A DNA stretch of 64,000 bases from an uncultured Muribaculaceae bacterium (GTDB lineage: Bacteria; Bacteroidota; Bacteroidia; Bacteroidales; Muribaculaceae): assembly GCA_910586895.1 (NCBI GenBank), contig CAJUIW010000003.1, positions 177,459-241,458 on the forward strand, written 5' to 3'. Position numbers and translations under genes: made by a program. The notes below the pieces were generated by a model that worked only from the letters and a program-made list of their open reading frames with translations, searched no databases and was not told the DNA's origin. The stretch's first letter is position 1. Every line of letters begins with the position of its first letter. This document shows positions 26,090 to 35,236 of the stretch, piece by piece.

Positions 26090-29000
26090 TTAGAATTTAA
26101 ATACATTCAGTTTCTTATCCACAAGCATACCGTCGGTCACCTGCTTCGGGGCGGCGCCACGCTTGCGGGCCTTGAACTTGAGCACGAACAGAGTCACATC
26201 TCCGTCAATGGCTTTCTTCTCACCTACATTTATAAATGTGGGATAGAGCGCCTTCTGTCCGGATGTGTGCAGGCGGTCATAGGTAAGGTTCTCCATTCCG
26301 GCAACCGCTACCGGCTCAACGCCTACAAACTCCCAGCTCTGCTGGTCATAAGGGATAGCCATGGATATGGCATTGACTGATTTCAGCCCCTTGCCGGTCA
26401 CGGGAATAGAGAGTGTGTCGCCTGCGGCAAATCGTGCCGTGGGGATATCAATGCTCACCGTACCTGCAAGCGGAGCGGCATAATCATCGGCTTCCACGCC
26501 ACCATCCAGACGGATAGCCACATTCGAAATATCGTAAGCATCGATCAGACCGTTGCGGTTGATATCACCGTTGCTTATATAGCCCTCGAAGTCGGAATCG
26601 CCTGAACGCAGACCGGTGTAATTGGTGTACGAGGTCAGGTCATTGGAGTCAATCTTTCCGTCATTGTTAATGTCGCCGGGCAGATAGCTTTCAGTTCCCG
26701 GCACCTTGAAGACGTATATCTCACGTCCCGAGCCATAGTTGCCTACGCCCTGTGTCACGGTCATCTTCACATAGCGGGCTTTCGGCTGATTCTTGAACAG
26801 GAATTCCTTCGGCTCTTCCTTGCGTTTCCATTCGAAGGAATCTACCGGTGTCCAGTGCTCCTTGTCAAGACTTACCGATATCTGTCCGCGCAGAATTGTA
26901 CCGTTGCCGCCATCCTGACGTGAAAGATACTGGAGCTTGTCAAGCGTGTTGACGCTCTGAAGATCCATGACAAGGTCAAACGGTATTGCATTGGCACGAT
27001 AACGTGTATGGAACATGTCGCCCGTTTCAGCGAAGTCAAACAGACGGCTCACCTCAAATCCGGGCTGAATCTCAGTTGACACCTCGCCCCGTATGCCGCG
27101 TATGGCATGTTCGAGCGGATTGGTGGCTGTGCGGGCCGAAAACTCTACCCAGTCCGATGCTCCGTCGGCATTCACGGCTCTTACACGGAATGAATAGGGT
27201 GTATCGGGAGTCAGGTCCTCAAACAGGAGTTCTGTACCGCGGATATTTGTATAGGGAAGTCCGCCGAACTCTATTTCATAATAATCGGCATTGGCCACAG
27301 GAGCCCATGACGGAGTCAGCGTGTAAGGGCCTACATTTTCCGCCTTTACAGCAGCTACAGGTGCGGTCAGGGAGCCGTGCGATGCGGCCATCGATGCAGC
27401 CGGGTTCAGCTCAAATCCTTTGACAGTCACAGTCATGGTATTTTCGTTGACATTGACCGGAGCAAGTTTTACCATAAGCTGTGGATTGCGGCGTATCTCC
27501 ACCTTGGCGAAATCAGATCCGGCTGTAGCGAACCTGTTCATGTCAGGAGCGGCATCATAGAAGTAAACATCACCTCCCTGCTCCAGCTCGCTGAGCGAAT
27601 TGACCTTGGTGAGCTTGACATTACGTCCGCCAATCCGGGCAGCCACGCTCTTCGGTTCACGGCTAACGTTGATGATAAGTTCTGTAGCCTTGACCGGTTC
27701 ATAGCCATTGTAATTTCCTTCTGAGGCAGCGATGTCGACACGCAGCTCACCGCGACGGGCATCGGCGTCCGAGCTTATACGGGTGACTACCTGCGCCGTA
27801 CCTGAACGATACTGTTCAGTGGTGCCGTCGTCATCGTACTGCGTCATCGATGATTGTCCCGAGGGGTAAAGCTCGTATATGCGCAGAGCCTTGTCAATAG
27901 CTGCAGGATTGTTGTTGGGATTCACCATCGGGATGATAGCTCCGGCTTTCACAAACACAGGGAGCTTCCACAGAGGTGCGTCAAAACTGTTCAGCACTAC
28001 GCCACCGTAATATTTCTGACCTGAGAAATAATCAAACCATTCCCCTTCAGGCAGATATATGCCGTTGCGGATGTCATTGCCCAGCGTATCGGCGGCAGTG
28101 GCCTGATAGATAGGAGCCACAAGGAATGACGGGCCGTACATATACTGATAGCGTGTGGCCGTTCCGTGGGTATAGTCCGATGGATAGTCGAGGAACATGG
28201 CTCTGATAAGCGGCATGCTGTCAACAGCCTGACGGGCATAGGTATATGTGTAGGGAAGCAACTGCGATTTCAGCTTCAGGTACATACGGTTGATGGATGT
28301 AGCCGGCTCGCCGAGCGCATGCGGATATTTCGGATTGGAGCCCCAGCCGTCCATGTTGAGCTGCATGGGCGAGAAGGTCTTCCACTGGAAGTCACGTGTG
28401 TTCACAACAGGATTCTTACCTCCGAATATACCGTCCATATCCGATGATATATTGGGCTGACCGGAGAGTCCCGAGCCTATATATGTCGGGATATGGAAGC
28501 GGATATATTCCCACTCGCCTCCTGTCTGGTCGCCGCTCCATACGCCGGCATAGCGCTGTGTTCCAGCCCAGCCGTCAAGCGATATGATAAACGGACGTGC
28601 ATCATTGCCATAGTAAGGCATTATCTCACCCACATCGGCCACGCCGTTGAGCCCGAATGAATAGCCGGCGCCTACCCAAGCCACATCAGTCTTGAGCACT
28701 CGCACTCCGGCATCGCGCACCTCCTTGACGATGTCGCGCTGCAGCAGGGCGCTCACCTCAGGCTTCGGATGGAGGTCGCTCTGTGTCCAGAGGCCTATCT
28801 CCACACCTTTGCTCCGGGCATAGTCGCCGAATTCTTTAAGGTTCTGTATATTTCCGTCCAGAGTTTCAGTCTGGCCGTAACCTGCTCCGTATCCGTCATT
28901 GGGAAGTACCCAGCCCAGAGGCATATCGTGATCGGCATACCGGTCGACTACGGCACGGGCCGAGAACTGGTAGTTATCTTTTTCGCCGTTAAGTGATTCT

Positions 29001-29950
29001 TTGATACCGCCGTTGTCGCGCTGGCTCTCCTTATAGCGCTTTCCGTCCTCAAACAGGATACCCTTTTCGTCCTCCGCCCAATAGTCGCGGTTATAGGCAT
29101 TGAGATGCCCCTGATAGAACCCGAATTTCGGCATCAGCACCGGATTGCCTGTAAGCTGATAGAAATCGCCCAGCAGCTCTGAAGGGGTGGGGCTTACCAT
29201 CATGAACATATCAAGATAGTCCGAATCATGACTTAGGCTGACCTGACCCGGCTGAGTGGCGCCGAAATCATACTTGCCTTTACCGAAAGTGTGGAACATG
29301 ACGCCATAACCGTCAGTCGACCAATAGAAGGGAGTAGGCGAGGCTACTCCTCCGTCAGTCCAGCTGTTCTGATTCTCAATAGATATCACTTTCCCCTTAT
29401 GTGAGAAGCGTCCGTTCTGCACACCTCCTCCATAGAAGTACTCACCGGGGCGCTCTGCAAGAGTCACCATGGCTTTCCCTTTGTCAAAGCGTACGGGAGC
29501 GGTTTCCTCTATCACTGTTTTACCCGTATTGAGGTTCTTGACTGTCATCAGCCCATTCGCTTTATTCCAGCTTAGCTGAACTTCAGGTGAGCTGACAGTG
29601 ACATAACCTCCACCGTCAGCCACATTTATGGCTCCCACTTGGCGGCGGGGATTCTTCACCAGGATTTCAGCCGGTGGATTAGCCGTCGGATTGCGTACTA
29701 TTCCGCCGTTGTCATCCCGGAAAATACGGAATATATTATTTCCGTAGAAGTCAACGGTCACTCTGTTGCCATTGGCAAGAATAAGCTCAACGGCTGTAGG
29801 GTTCAGCTTACGGGCGCTACGTATGCCGGACTGTCCGGTATCGGCCGCCTGAGTACTCTCCGCAACAGTTGACGCGAGAGCATACACATCAGGAGTCGAT
29901 GCCGCCAAAGCTACCGCGGCACCAAGCGAATAAAGCAATGCTTTTTTCAT
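26090..29950 (-). CDS. GH31 family glycosidase with FN3, discoidin, dockerin-like and cohesin-like modules
   Basis: 1286 residues with a signal peptide (about 1-25). GH31 N-terminal beta-sandwich (about 50-270), then a TIM barrel with the likely nucleophile Asp422 (VLKTDVAW) and acid/base Asp474 (WSGDQTGGEW). After the barrel: beta domains (to about 870), a fibronectin type III module (about 875-965), a discoidin-like module (about 970-1085), two EF-hand-like dockerin repeats (GDINNDGKIDSNDL and GDINRNGLIDAYDI, about 1090-1145) and a C-terminal beta domain resembling cohesin (about 1160-1286). The barrel motifs are unlike starch-type GH31 (WxDMNE); I suspect the alpha-N-acetylgalactosaminidase branch of GH31, which acts on mucin-type glycans, but this is inference. 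Start lies 24 bases after dgt. Confidence 0.85.
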   Translation of the reverse strand: MKKALLYSLGAAVALAASTPDVYALASTVAESTQAADTGQSGIRSARKLNPTAVELILANGNRVTVDFYGNNIFRIFRDDNGGIVRNPTANPPAEILVKNPRRQVGAINVADGGGYVTVSSPEVQLSWNKANGLMTVKNLNTGKTVIEETAPVRFDKGKAMVTLAERPGEYFYGGGVQNGRFSHKGKVISIENQNSWTDGGVASPTPFYWSTDGYGVMFHTFGKGKYDFGATQPGQVSLSHDSDYLDMFMMVSPTPSELLGDFYQLTGNPVLMPKFGFYQGHLNAYNRDYWAEDEKGILFEDGKRYKESQRDNGGIKESLNGEKDNYQFSARAVVDRYADHDMPLGWVLPNDGYGAGYGQTETLDGNIQNLKEFGDYARSKGVEIGLWTQSDLHPKPEVSALLQRDIVKEVRDAGVRVLKTDVAWVGAGYSFGLNGVADVGEIMPYYGNDARPFIISLDGWAGTQRYAGVWSGDQTGGEWEYIRFHIPTYIGSGLSGQPNISSDMDGIFGGKNPVVNTRDFQWKTFSPMQLNMDGWGSNPKYPHALGEPATSINRMYLKLKSQLLPYTYTYARQAVDSMPLIRAMFLDYPSDYTHGTATRYQYMYGPSFLVAPIYQATAADTLGNDIRNGIYLPEGEWFDYFSGQKYYGGVVLNSFDAPLWKLPVFVKAGAIIPMVNPNNNPAAIDKALRIYELYPSGQSSMTQYDDDGTTEQYRSGTAQVVTRISSDADARRGELRVDIAASEGNYNGYEPVKATELIINVSREPKSVAARIGGRNVKLTKVNSLSELEQGGDVYFYDAAPDMNRFATAGSDFAKVEIRRNPQLMVKLAPVNVNENTMTVTVKGFELNPAASMAASHGSLTAPVAAVKAENVGPYTLTPSWAPVANADYYEIEFGGLPYTNIRGTELLFEDLTPDTPYSFRVRAVNADGASDWVEFSARTATNPLEHAIRGIRGEVSTEIQPGFEVSRLFDFAETGDMFHTRYRANAIPFDLVMDLQSVNTLDKLQYLSRQDGGNGTILRGQISVSLDKEHWTPVDSFEWKRKEEPKEFLFKNQPKARYVKMTVTQGVGNYGSGREIYVFKVPGTESYLPGDINNDGKIDSNDLTSYTNYTGLRSGDSDFEGYISNGDINRNGLIDAYDISNVAIRLDGGVEADDYAAPLAGTVSIDIPTARFAAGDTLSIPVTGKGLKSVNAISMAIPYDQQSWEFVGVEPVAVAGMENLTYDRLHTSGQKALYPTFINVGEKKAIDGDVTLFVLKFKARKRGAAPKQVTDGMLVDKKLNVFKF

Positions 29951-29974
29951 GTGATAATATAATGATTTAGGTAT

Positions 29975-31327
29975 TTAGTTGTTTATCTTGAGGCTCATTC
30001 CGTTAAGCTTGCGGTAGAGATCGAGCGCATATACATCAGTCATGCCCGACACATGGTCAATGACAGCCTGTATCTTACCGTACAGGTCGGGGGCGTCAAC
30101 TTCATACTGCTGCGGCACTTTCGACAGCAGCAGCTGCGAATAGTTGTACTGCGGATTGCGTACAGCATGTACAAGTTTCTCCATCAGAAACGATATGATA
30201 CTGGTACCGGCCAAGTCGATATCCACAACATCGGCCGCACGGTAGATACGCTCCCACGAAAGAGCATTGCATCGGGCATAGCCTTCACGTTCACGCTGTG
30301 GGATATGGTCAAGAATCGAGCCTTCGTAGTTACCGGCAAGCATATCCTCCTCACCCTCGACGAAGGCCTGTGCGGCAGCCGCGACAAGCGCACCGATGAC
30401 GGCCGAGCGCAGATATACGATTTTTTCATTCGGGTCATCAACATGCTCCATCACATCCTCTATCCGCTTTCTCCGATCCGTATCAAAGAAATCAAGGAAC
30501 AGCTCTATAACCTGCTGCGTCGGTATCAGGCCAAGCTTATGGGCATCCTCTATGTCCATCACCTCGTAGCAGATATCGTCAGCCGCCTCAACAAGATACA
30601 CCAACGGATGGCGCACATAGCGCACCTCGCCGTTAGGTCCTGGACGCGATATAAGGCCTAACTCCGTAGCCACCTTTATATAATCGGCTTGCTCGGAGGT
30701 GAAGAAACCGAACTTCGGCTTATCGCCGGCCAATGACGAGGCATAGGGATACTTCACTATCGATGCAAGCATGGAGTAAGTCATGGCGAATCCGCCCGGA
30801 CGGCGTCCGTTGAACCGATGCGTAAGCAGACGGAATGCGTTGGCGTTTCCATCAAAGCGGGTAAGATCGTACCACTGTTCCTGCGTGAGCAGTTCTTTAA
30901 GCCCTGCACCCGGCCCTTCGCTGAAAAATGTGGCTATTGCCTTTTCTCCGGAATGGCCGAACGGAGGATTTCCGAGATCATGCGCCAGGCATGCCGCCGA
31001 CACAATCTCACCTATGGCATCAAACTTATCAACCCAGTCGGCGCCTGCATATTTGACCTTCAGACGCTGCCCTACCTCTGTAGCCAACGAGCGCCCAACG
31101 CACGCCACTTCCAGGCTATGGGTCAACCGGTTATGCACAAAGATACTGCCAGGCAACGGGAATACCTGCGTCTTGTTCTGCAGACGGCGGAACGGCGACG
31201 AGAAAACCAACCGGTCATAGTCGCGCAAAAAATCGCTACGCACACCCTTCTTGGCATCGTGATATTCCTCCAGTCCGAAACGCTTGTCGCATATCAGCCT
31301 GTCCCAGTGCATCTTTTTCTGTTCCAT
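29975..31327 (-). CDS. dgt: dGTP triphosphohydrolase (dGTPase)
   Basis: 450 residues. An HD-domain enzyme that hydrolyses dGTP to deoxyguanosine and triphosphate. The N-terminus has the FSSPFRRLQNKTQVFPL motif; the HD metal site is seen in NRLTHSLEVACVGRSLA and AACLAHDLGNPPFGHSGE. The length fits the Bacteroidota form of Dgt. Translation probably starts at the first ATG, because a TAAATTTG box ends just 4 bases before it (see promoter). GH31 follows after 24 bases in the same direction and may be partly read from this promoter, an odd functional pairing. Confidence 0.93.
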   Translation of the reverse strand: MEQKKMHWDRLICDKRFGLEEYHDAKKGVRSDFLRDYDRLVFSSPFRRLQNKTQVFPLPGSIFVHNRLTHSLEVACVGRSLATEVGQRLKVKYAGADWVDKFDAIGEIVSAACLAHDLGNPPFGHSGEKAIATFFSEGPGAGLKELLTQEQWYDLTRFDGNANAFRLLTHRFNGRRPGGFAMTYSMLASIVKYPYASSLAGDKPKFGFFTSEQADYIKVATELGLISRPGPNGEVRYVRHPLVYLVEAADDICYEVMDIEDAHKLGLIPTQQVIELFLDFFDTDRRKRIEDVMEHVDDPNEKIVYLRSAVIGALVAAAAQAFVEGEEDMLAGNYEGSILDHIPQREREGYARCNALSWERIYRAADVVDIDLAGTSIISFLMEKLVHAVRNPQYNYSQLLLSKVPQQYEVDAPDLYGKIQAVIDHVSGMTDVYALDLYRKLNGMSLKINN

Positions 31328-31331
31328 GTCA

Positions 31332-31339
31332 CAAATTTA
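31332..31339 (-). promoter_or_regulatory. -7 box 4 bases before dgt ATG (leaderless candidate)
   Basis: TAAATTTG on the minus strand followed by TGAC and then ATG. No good TTTG 20 bases further upstream. If used, transcription would begin at or beside the start codon. Confidence 0.5.
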
Positions 31340-31377
31340 ATATTTTTATTCTATATATTCCCTTTTCTGAAAATAAA

Positions 31378-31407
31378 GACGCCGCGACTATGATTAGCCG
31401 CGGCGTC
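31378..31407 (-). terminator. Terminator after pyruvate:ferredoxin oxidoreductase
   Basis: Stem GACGCCGCG (31378-31386) with CGCGGCGTC (31399-31407) plus an inner CTA/TAG pair; TTTATTTT follows on the minus strand. Confidence 0.88.
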
Positions 31408-31436
31408 CGTATCATTGTGGTTTGATATTCCAGCTA

Positions 31437-34400
31437 TTATCCAGGCTGATTGCCTACTTCAGGGTCAACACCCCACTGCTGCTGGGCCAGACGGCGATAG
31501 TTGTTGTAACGCCACTGAGCATTTGCCTTGGCGGCAGCGAAGAGTTCGGCAGCCTGTTCGGGATACTGCTTAACTACTGAAGAGTAGCGGACCTCACCTT
31601 TGAGGAAGTCCTCGAACTTATCCCAATCCGGAGCCTTGCTGTCAAGAGTGAAGGGGTTCTTGCCTTCTTCCTCAAGAGCGGGGTTGTAGCGCCAGAGGTG
31701 CCAGTAGCCGCATGCAACAGCGTTGGCCTCTTCCTGCTGGCTCTTACCCATACCGGCGCGGATACCGTGGTTGATACAGGGAGCGTAAGCGATGATGAGT
31801 GAAGGTCCATCATAAGCCTCAGCTTCACGGATAGCCTTAAGTGTCTGATTCTGGTCAGCACCCATAGCTATCTGAGCTACATAAACGTAGCCGTAGGTAG
31901 AAGCGATAAGACCAAGGTCCTTCTTACGGATGCGCTTACCTGCAGCTGCGAACTTGGCGATAGCGCCGAGCGGGGTAGCCTTTGAAGCCTGACCACCGGT
32001 ATTTGAATAAACCTCGGTGTCAACAACAATCACATTAACGTTCTTGCCTGAAGCGAGCACGTGGTCAAGACCGCCGAAGCCTATGTCGTAAGCGGCACCG
32101 TCGCCGGCAATGATCCACTGTGAACGTTTTGCAATGAAGCCCTTCACTGAAAGGAGTTCCTTGCAGGCGTTGCATCCGCAAGCCTCGCAGAGAGGAACGA
32201 GCTTTTCAGCCACTTCGCGTGTTGAGGCAGCATCCTCTGAGTTGTCAAGCCACTGCTGTGCAAGAGCCTTCATCTCTGCGGTGCAGTCGGGGCAGTTGAT
32301 GATATCGTTCATCTTGTCGGCCACACGTGCGCGGAGCTTTTCACCGGCGATAGACATACCGAGACCGAATTCAGCGAAGTCCTCGAAGAGTGAGTTACCC
32401 CATGCCGGACCGTAGCCCTTGTCGTTGGTGGTATAAGGAGTTGAAGGTACAGAACCTGAGTAGATTGATGAGCAACCTGTAGCGTTAGCCACCATTTCGT
32501 GGTCGCCGAAGAGCTGGCTGATGAGCTTCACATAAGGAGTTTCACCGCAACCTGAGCAAGCGCCTGAGAATTCGAAGAGCGGAGTAGCGAACTGGCTGTT
32601 CTTAACATTGCTCTTGATGTCAACGAGATGCTGCTTTGAAGCTACATTCTTAACGCAGTAATCCCATTCAGCCTGAGCGCCGAGCTGTGTTTCAAGCGGC
32701 TTCATGGCGAGAGCCTTCACGCCCTTCTTGCCGGGACATACGTCAACACAGTTGCCGCAACCAAGACAGTCAAGCACGTCAACGCTCTGAACGAAGCGCA
32801 TGCCGGCGAATGTCTTGCCGATAGCGGGCAGAGTGGTATCCTCAGCGAAGGGAGCTGCCGACATTTCCTGAGCGTCGAGTACGAACGGACGGATAGCGGC
32901 GTGAGGACAAACGTAAGCACACTTGTTACACTGGATACAGTTCTCTTCGAGCCATTCGGGAACGAATGCTGCCACACCACGCTTTTCGTAGCTTGCGGTG
33001 CCCTGCTGCCATGTACCGTCGGCTATGTCAGCGAAGTCACTTACCTTCAGAAGGTCGCCATCCTGAGCGTTGATAGGACGAACTATATTGTTGATGAATG
33101 CGGGATCGTCGTTTGCGGGAGCCGGTTCGATTTCGAGGTTGCTCCATGCGGGATCAACGTCGAGCTTACGGTATTCACCGCCACGGTCAACAGCAGCGTA
33201 GTTCTTGTCAACGATATCCTGACCCTTCTTACCATAGCTCTTGACAATGAATTTCTTCATCTGCTCAACAGCGAGGTCAACGGGGATAACTTCAGTGATA
33301 CGGAAGAATGCGCTCTGGAGGATGGTGTTGGTACGGTTGCCAAGACCGATTTCCTGAGCTATCTTGGTAGCGTTGATATAATATACGGTGATGTTGTGGT
33401 CAGCGAAATACTTCTTCACCTTGTTGGGGAGGTTCTTGGCAAGTTCCTCACCTTCCCAGATGGTATTGAGCAGGAATGTACCGCCGTCGCGCAGGCCGCG
33501 GGTCACATCGTACATGTGGAGGTAAGCCTGCACATGGCAAGCCACGAAGTTAGGAGTGGTCACCAGATATGTCGAGCGGATAGGCTCGTCACCGAAGCGG
33601 AGGTGTGAGCAGGTAAAGCCACCTGACTTCTTTGAGTCATAGGCGAAGTATGCCTGACAGTATTTAGAGGTGTTTTCACCGATGATCTTCACTGAGTTCT
33701 TGTTGGCACCTACAGTACCGTCAGCGCCCAGTCCGAAGAACTTGGCTTCGTATGTTGATTCACCGCTGAGAGCGATTTCTTCAACGGGGGGAAGTGACAG
33801 GAAGGTAACGTCGTCAACAATGCCCACGGTGAACTTGGTTTTGGGTTCGGGAAGAGCAAGGTTGTCAAATACACCTATAATATGTGCGGGAGTGGTGTCC
33901 TTTGAAGCGAGGCCGTAGCGACCTGACACAATCATGGGAGCATTTTCCTTACCGCAGTAGCATTCTGCCACGTCGAGGTACAGAGGTTCGCCGTTGGCTC
34001 CGGGTTCCTTGGTGCGGTCAAGCACAGCTATGCGCTTTGCAGTAGCGGGGATAGCGCTGAGGAAGTGACGGGCTGAGAAAGGACGATAGAGATGTACTGA
34101 TACCAGACCTACCTTTTCGCCCTTTGCGATAAGATGGTCGATAGCTTCCTGAGCAGCCTGTGTAACAGAGCCCATGGCTATGATCACGCGGTCAGCATCG
34201 GGAGCACCGTAGTAGTTGAACAGGTGATATTCACGACCGGTGATATCGCTGATTTTGCCCATGTAGTCCTCTACAATGTCAGCCACTGCCTCGTACTGCT
34301 TGTTGCAAGCCTCACGGTGCTGGAAGAACACGTCGGAGTTTTCAGCCATACCGCGTGCCACGGGAGCATCGGGAGTGAGTGCGCGGCGACGGAAGTCGGC

Positions 34401-35006
34401 TATTGCCTCATGGTCTACTAAGGGAGCGAGATCTTCCTGCTCTACAACTTCGATTTTCTGAATCTCATGTGAGGTACGGAAGCCGTCGAAGAAGTTCAGG
34501 AAAGGAATCTTGCTCTTGATGGTTGCAAGGTGAGCAACACCGGCCAGGTCCATAACTTCCTGTACAGAACCTTCGGCAAGCATTGCGAAGCCAGTCTGGC
34601 GACAAGCGAGCACGTCCTGATGGTCGCCGAAGATGCTGAGTGCATGTGAAGCGAGTGTACGTGCTGATACATGGAATACGCAGGGAAGCATTTCACCTGC
34701 AATCTTGTACATATTGGGGATCATCAGCAGAAGACCCTGCGATGCAGTATAGGTGGTGGTCAGAGCACCGGCCTGCAGTGAACCGTGTACAGCACCTGCA
34801 GCACCGCCTTCTGACTGCATCTCCTGAACGAGCACAGTTTCTCCGAAGATGTTTTTACGTCCGGCAGCAGCCCATTCATCGACATATTCTGCCATGGTCG
34901 ATGAAGGTGTGATGGGGTAGATAGCGGCAACTTCCGAGAACATATACGAGATATGCGCGGCGGCCTGGTTACCATCACAAGTCAAGAATTTTTTTTCCTT
35001 GCTCAT
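31437..35006 (-). CDS. nifJ: Pyruvate:ferredoxin (flavodoxin) oxidoreductase
   Basis: 1189 residues, the usual length of the single-chain enzyme. It oxidises pyruvate to acetyl-CoA and CO2 and reduces ferredoxin, central to anaerobic fermentation. Domains in order: pyrimidine-binding TPP domain (IYPITPSSTMAEYVDEW), transketolase-C-like domain, gamma domain, a two-cluster ferredoxin domain (CIQCNKCAYVCP from Cys690, and CLGCGNCVDVCP from about residue 745) and the C-terminal TPP domain with the CSGCGETPY proximal cluster Cys residues and the GDGAAYDIGFGGLDHVL phosphate-binding region. It stands alone between a terminator and a 230-base upstream gap. Confidence 0.97.
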   Translation of the reverse strand: MSKEKKFLTCDGNQAAAHISYMFSEVAAIYPITPSSTMAEYVDEWAAAGRKNIFGETVLVQEMQSEGGAAGAVHGSLQAGALTTTYTASQGLLLMIPNMYKIAGEMLPCVFHVSARTLASHALSIFGDHQDVLACRQTGFAMLAEGSVQEVMDLAGVAHLATIKSKIPFLNFFDGFRTSHEIQKIEVVEQEDLAPLVDHEAIADFRRRALTPDAPVARGMAENSDVFFQHREACNKQYEAVADIVEDYMGKISDITGREYHLFNYYGAPDADRVIIAMGSVTQAAQEAIDHLIAKGEKVGLVSVHLYRPFSARHFLSAIPATAKRIAVLDRTKEPGANGEPLYLDVAECYCGKENAPMIVSGRYGLASKDTTPAHIIGVFDNLALPEPKTKFTVGIVDDVTFLSLPPVEEIALSGESTYEAKFFGLGADGTVGANKNSVKIIGENTSKYCQAYFAYDSKKSGGFTCSHLRFGDEPIRSTYLVTTPNFVACHVQAYLHMYDVTRGLRDGGTFLLNTIWEGEELAKNLPNKVKKYFADHNITVYYINATKIAQEIGLGNRTNTILQSAFFRITEVIPVDLAVEQMKKFIVKSYGKKGQDIVDKNYAAVDRGGEYRKLDVDPAWSNLEIEPAPANDDPAFINNIVRPINAQDGDLLKVSDFADIADGTWQQGTASYEKRGVAAFVPEWLEENCIQCNKCAYVCPHAAIRPFVLDAQEMSAAPFAEDTTLPAIGKTFAGMRFVQSVDVLDCLGCGNCVDVCPGKKGVKALAMKPLETQLGAQAEWDYCVKNVASKQHLVDIKSNVKNSQFATPLFEFSGACSGCGETPYVKLISQLFGDHEMVANATGCSSIYSGSVPSTPYTTNDKGYGPAWGNSLFEDFAEFGLGMSIAGEKLRARVADKMNDIINCPDCTAEMKALAQQWLDNSEDAASTREVAEKLVPLCEACGCNACKELLSVKGFIAKRSQWIIAGDGAAYDIGFGGLDHVLASGKNVNVIVVDTEVYSNTGGQASKATPLGAIAKFAAAGKRIRKKDLGLIASTYGYVYVAQIAMGADQNQTLKAIREAEAYDGPSLIIAYAPCINHGIRAGMGKSQQEEANAVACGYWHLWRYNPALEEEGKNPFTLDSKAPDWDKFEDFLKGEVRYSSVVKQYPEQAAELFAAAKANAQWRYNNYRRLAQQQWGVDPEVGNQPG

Positions 35007-35104
35007 AAGTAAGTTAATGTAATCTATTAGGTTAGAATTTGTTTTTCTATTCTGGGCACGCTTGCCACAGCTCTTTTACGGCGAGCCGCAACGCGCGTAC
35101 AGCG

Positions 35105-35112
35105 CGAAGTTA
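35105..35112 (-). promoter_or_regulatory. Possible -7 box of nifJ
   Basis: TAACTTCG on the minus strand, the same variant as at purC, about 92 bases before the ATG. No clear TTTG partner. The leader between them is GC-rich with a GCGCG-type inverted repeat. Confidence 0.4.
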
Positions 35113-35236
35113 CAAATTTATTCCCATAATATACCTTGATAGGACCCTTATTTTTTCGATTTTGTAATTATAATGTGTCATAAACGGACATTTTTAACTA
35201 TCCGACTCCGATTTTTCACGGTTGTTCACCCTTGAT

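Noticed and set aside
26090..29950. GH31 plus GH84 as a polysaccharide utilization locus
   Set aside because: There is no SusC/SusD pair or regulator beside them, and two terminators divide the genes, so I do not call it a PUL.
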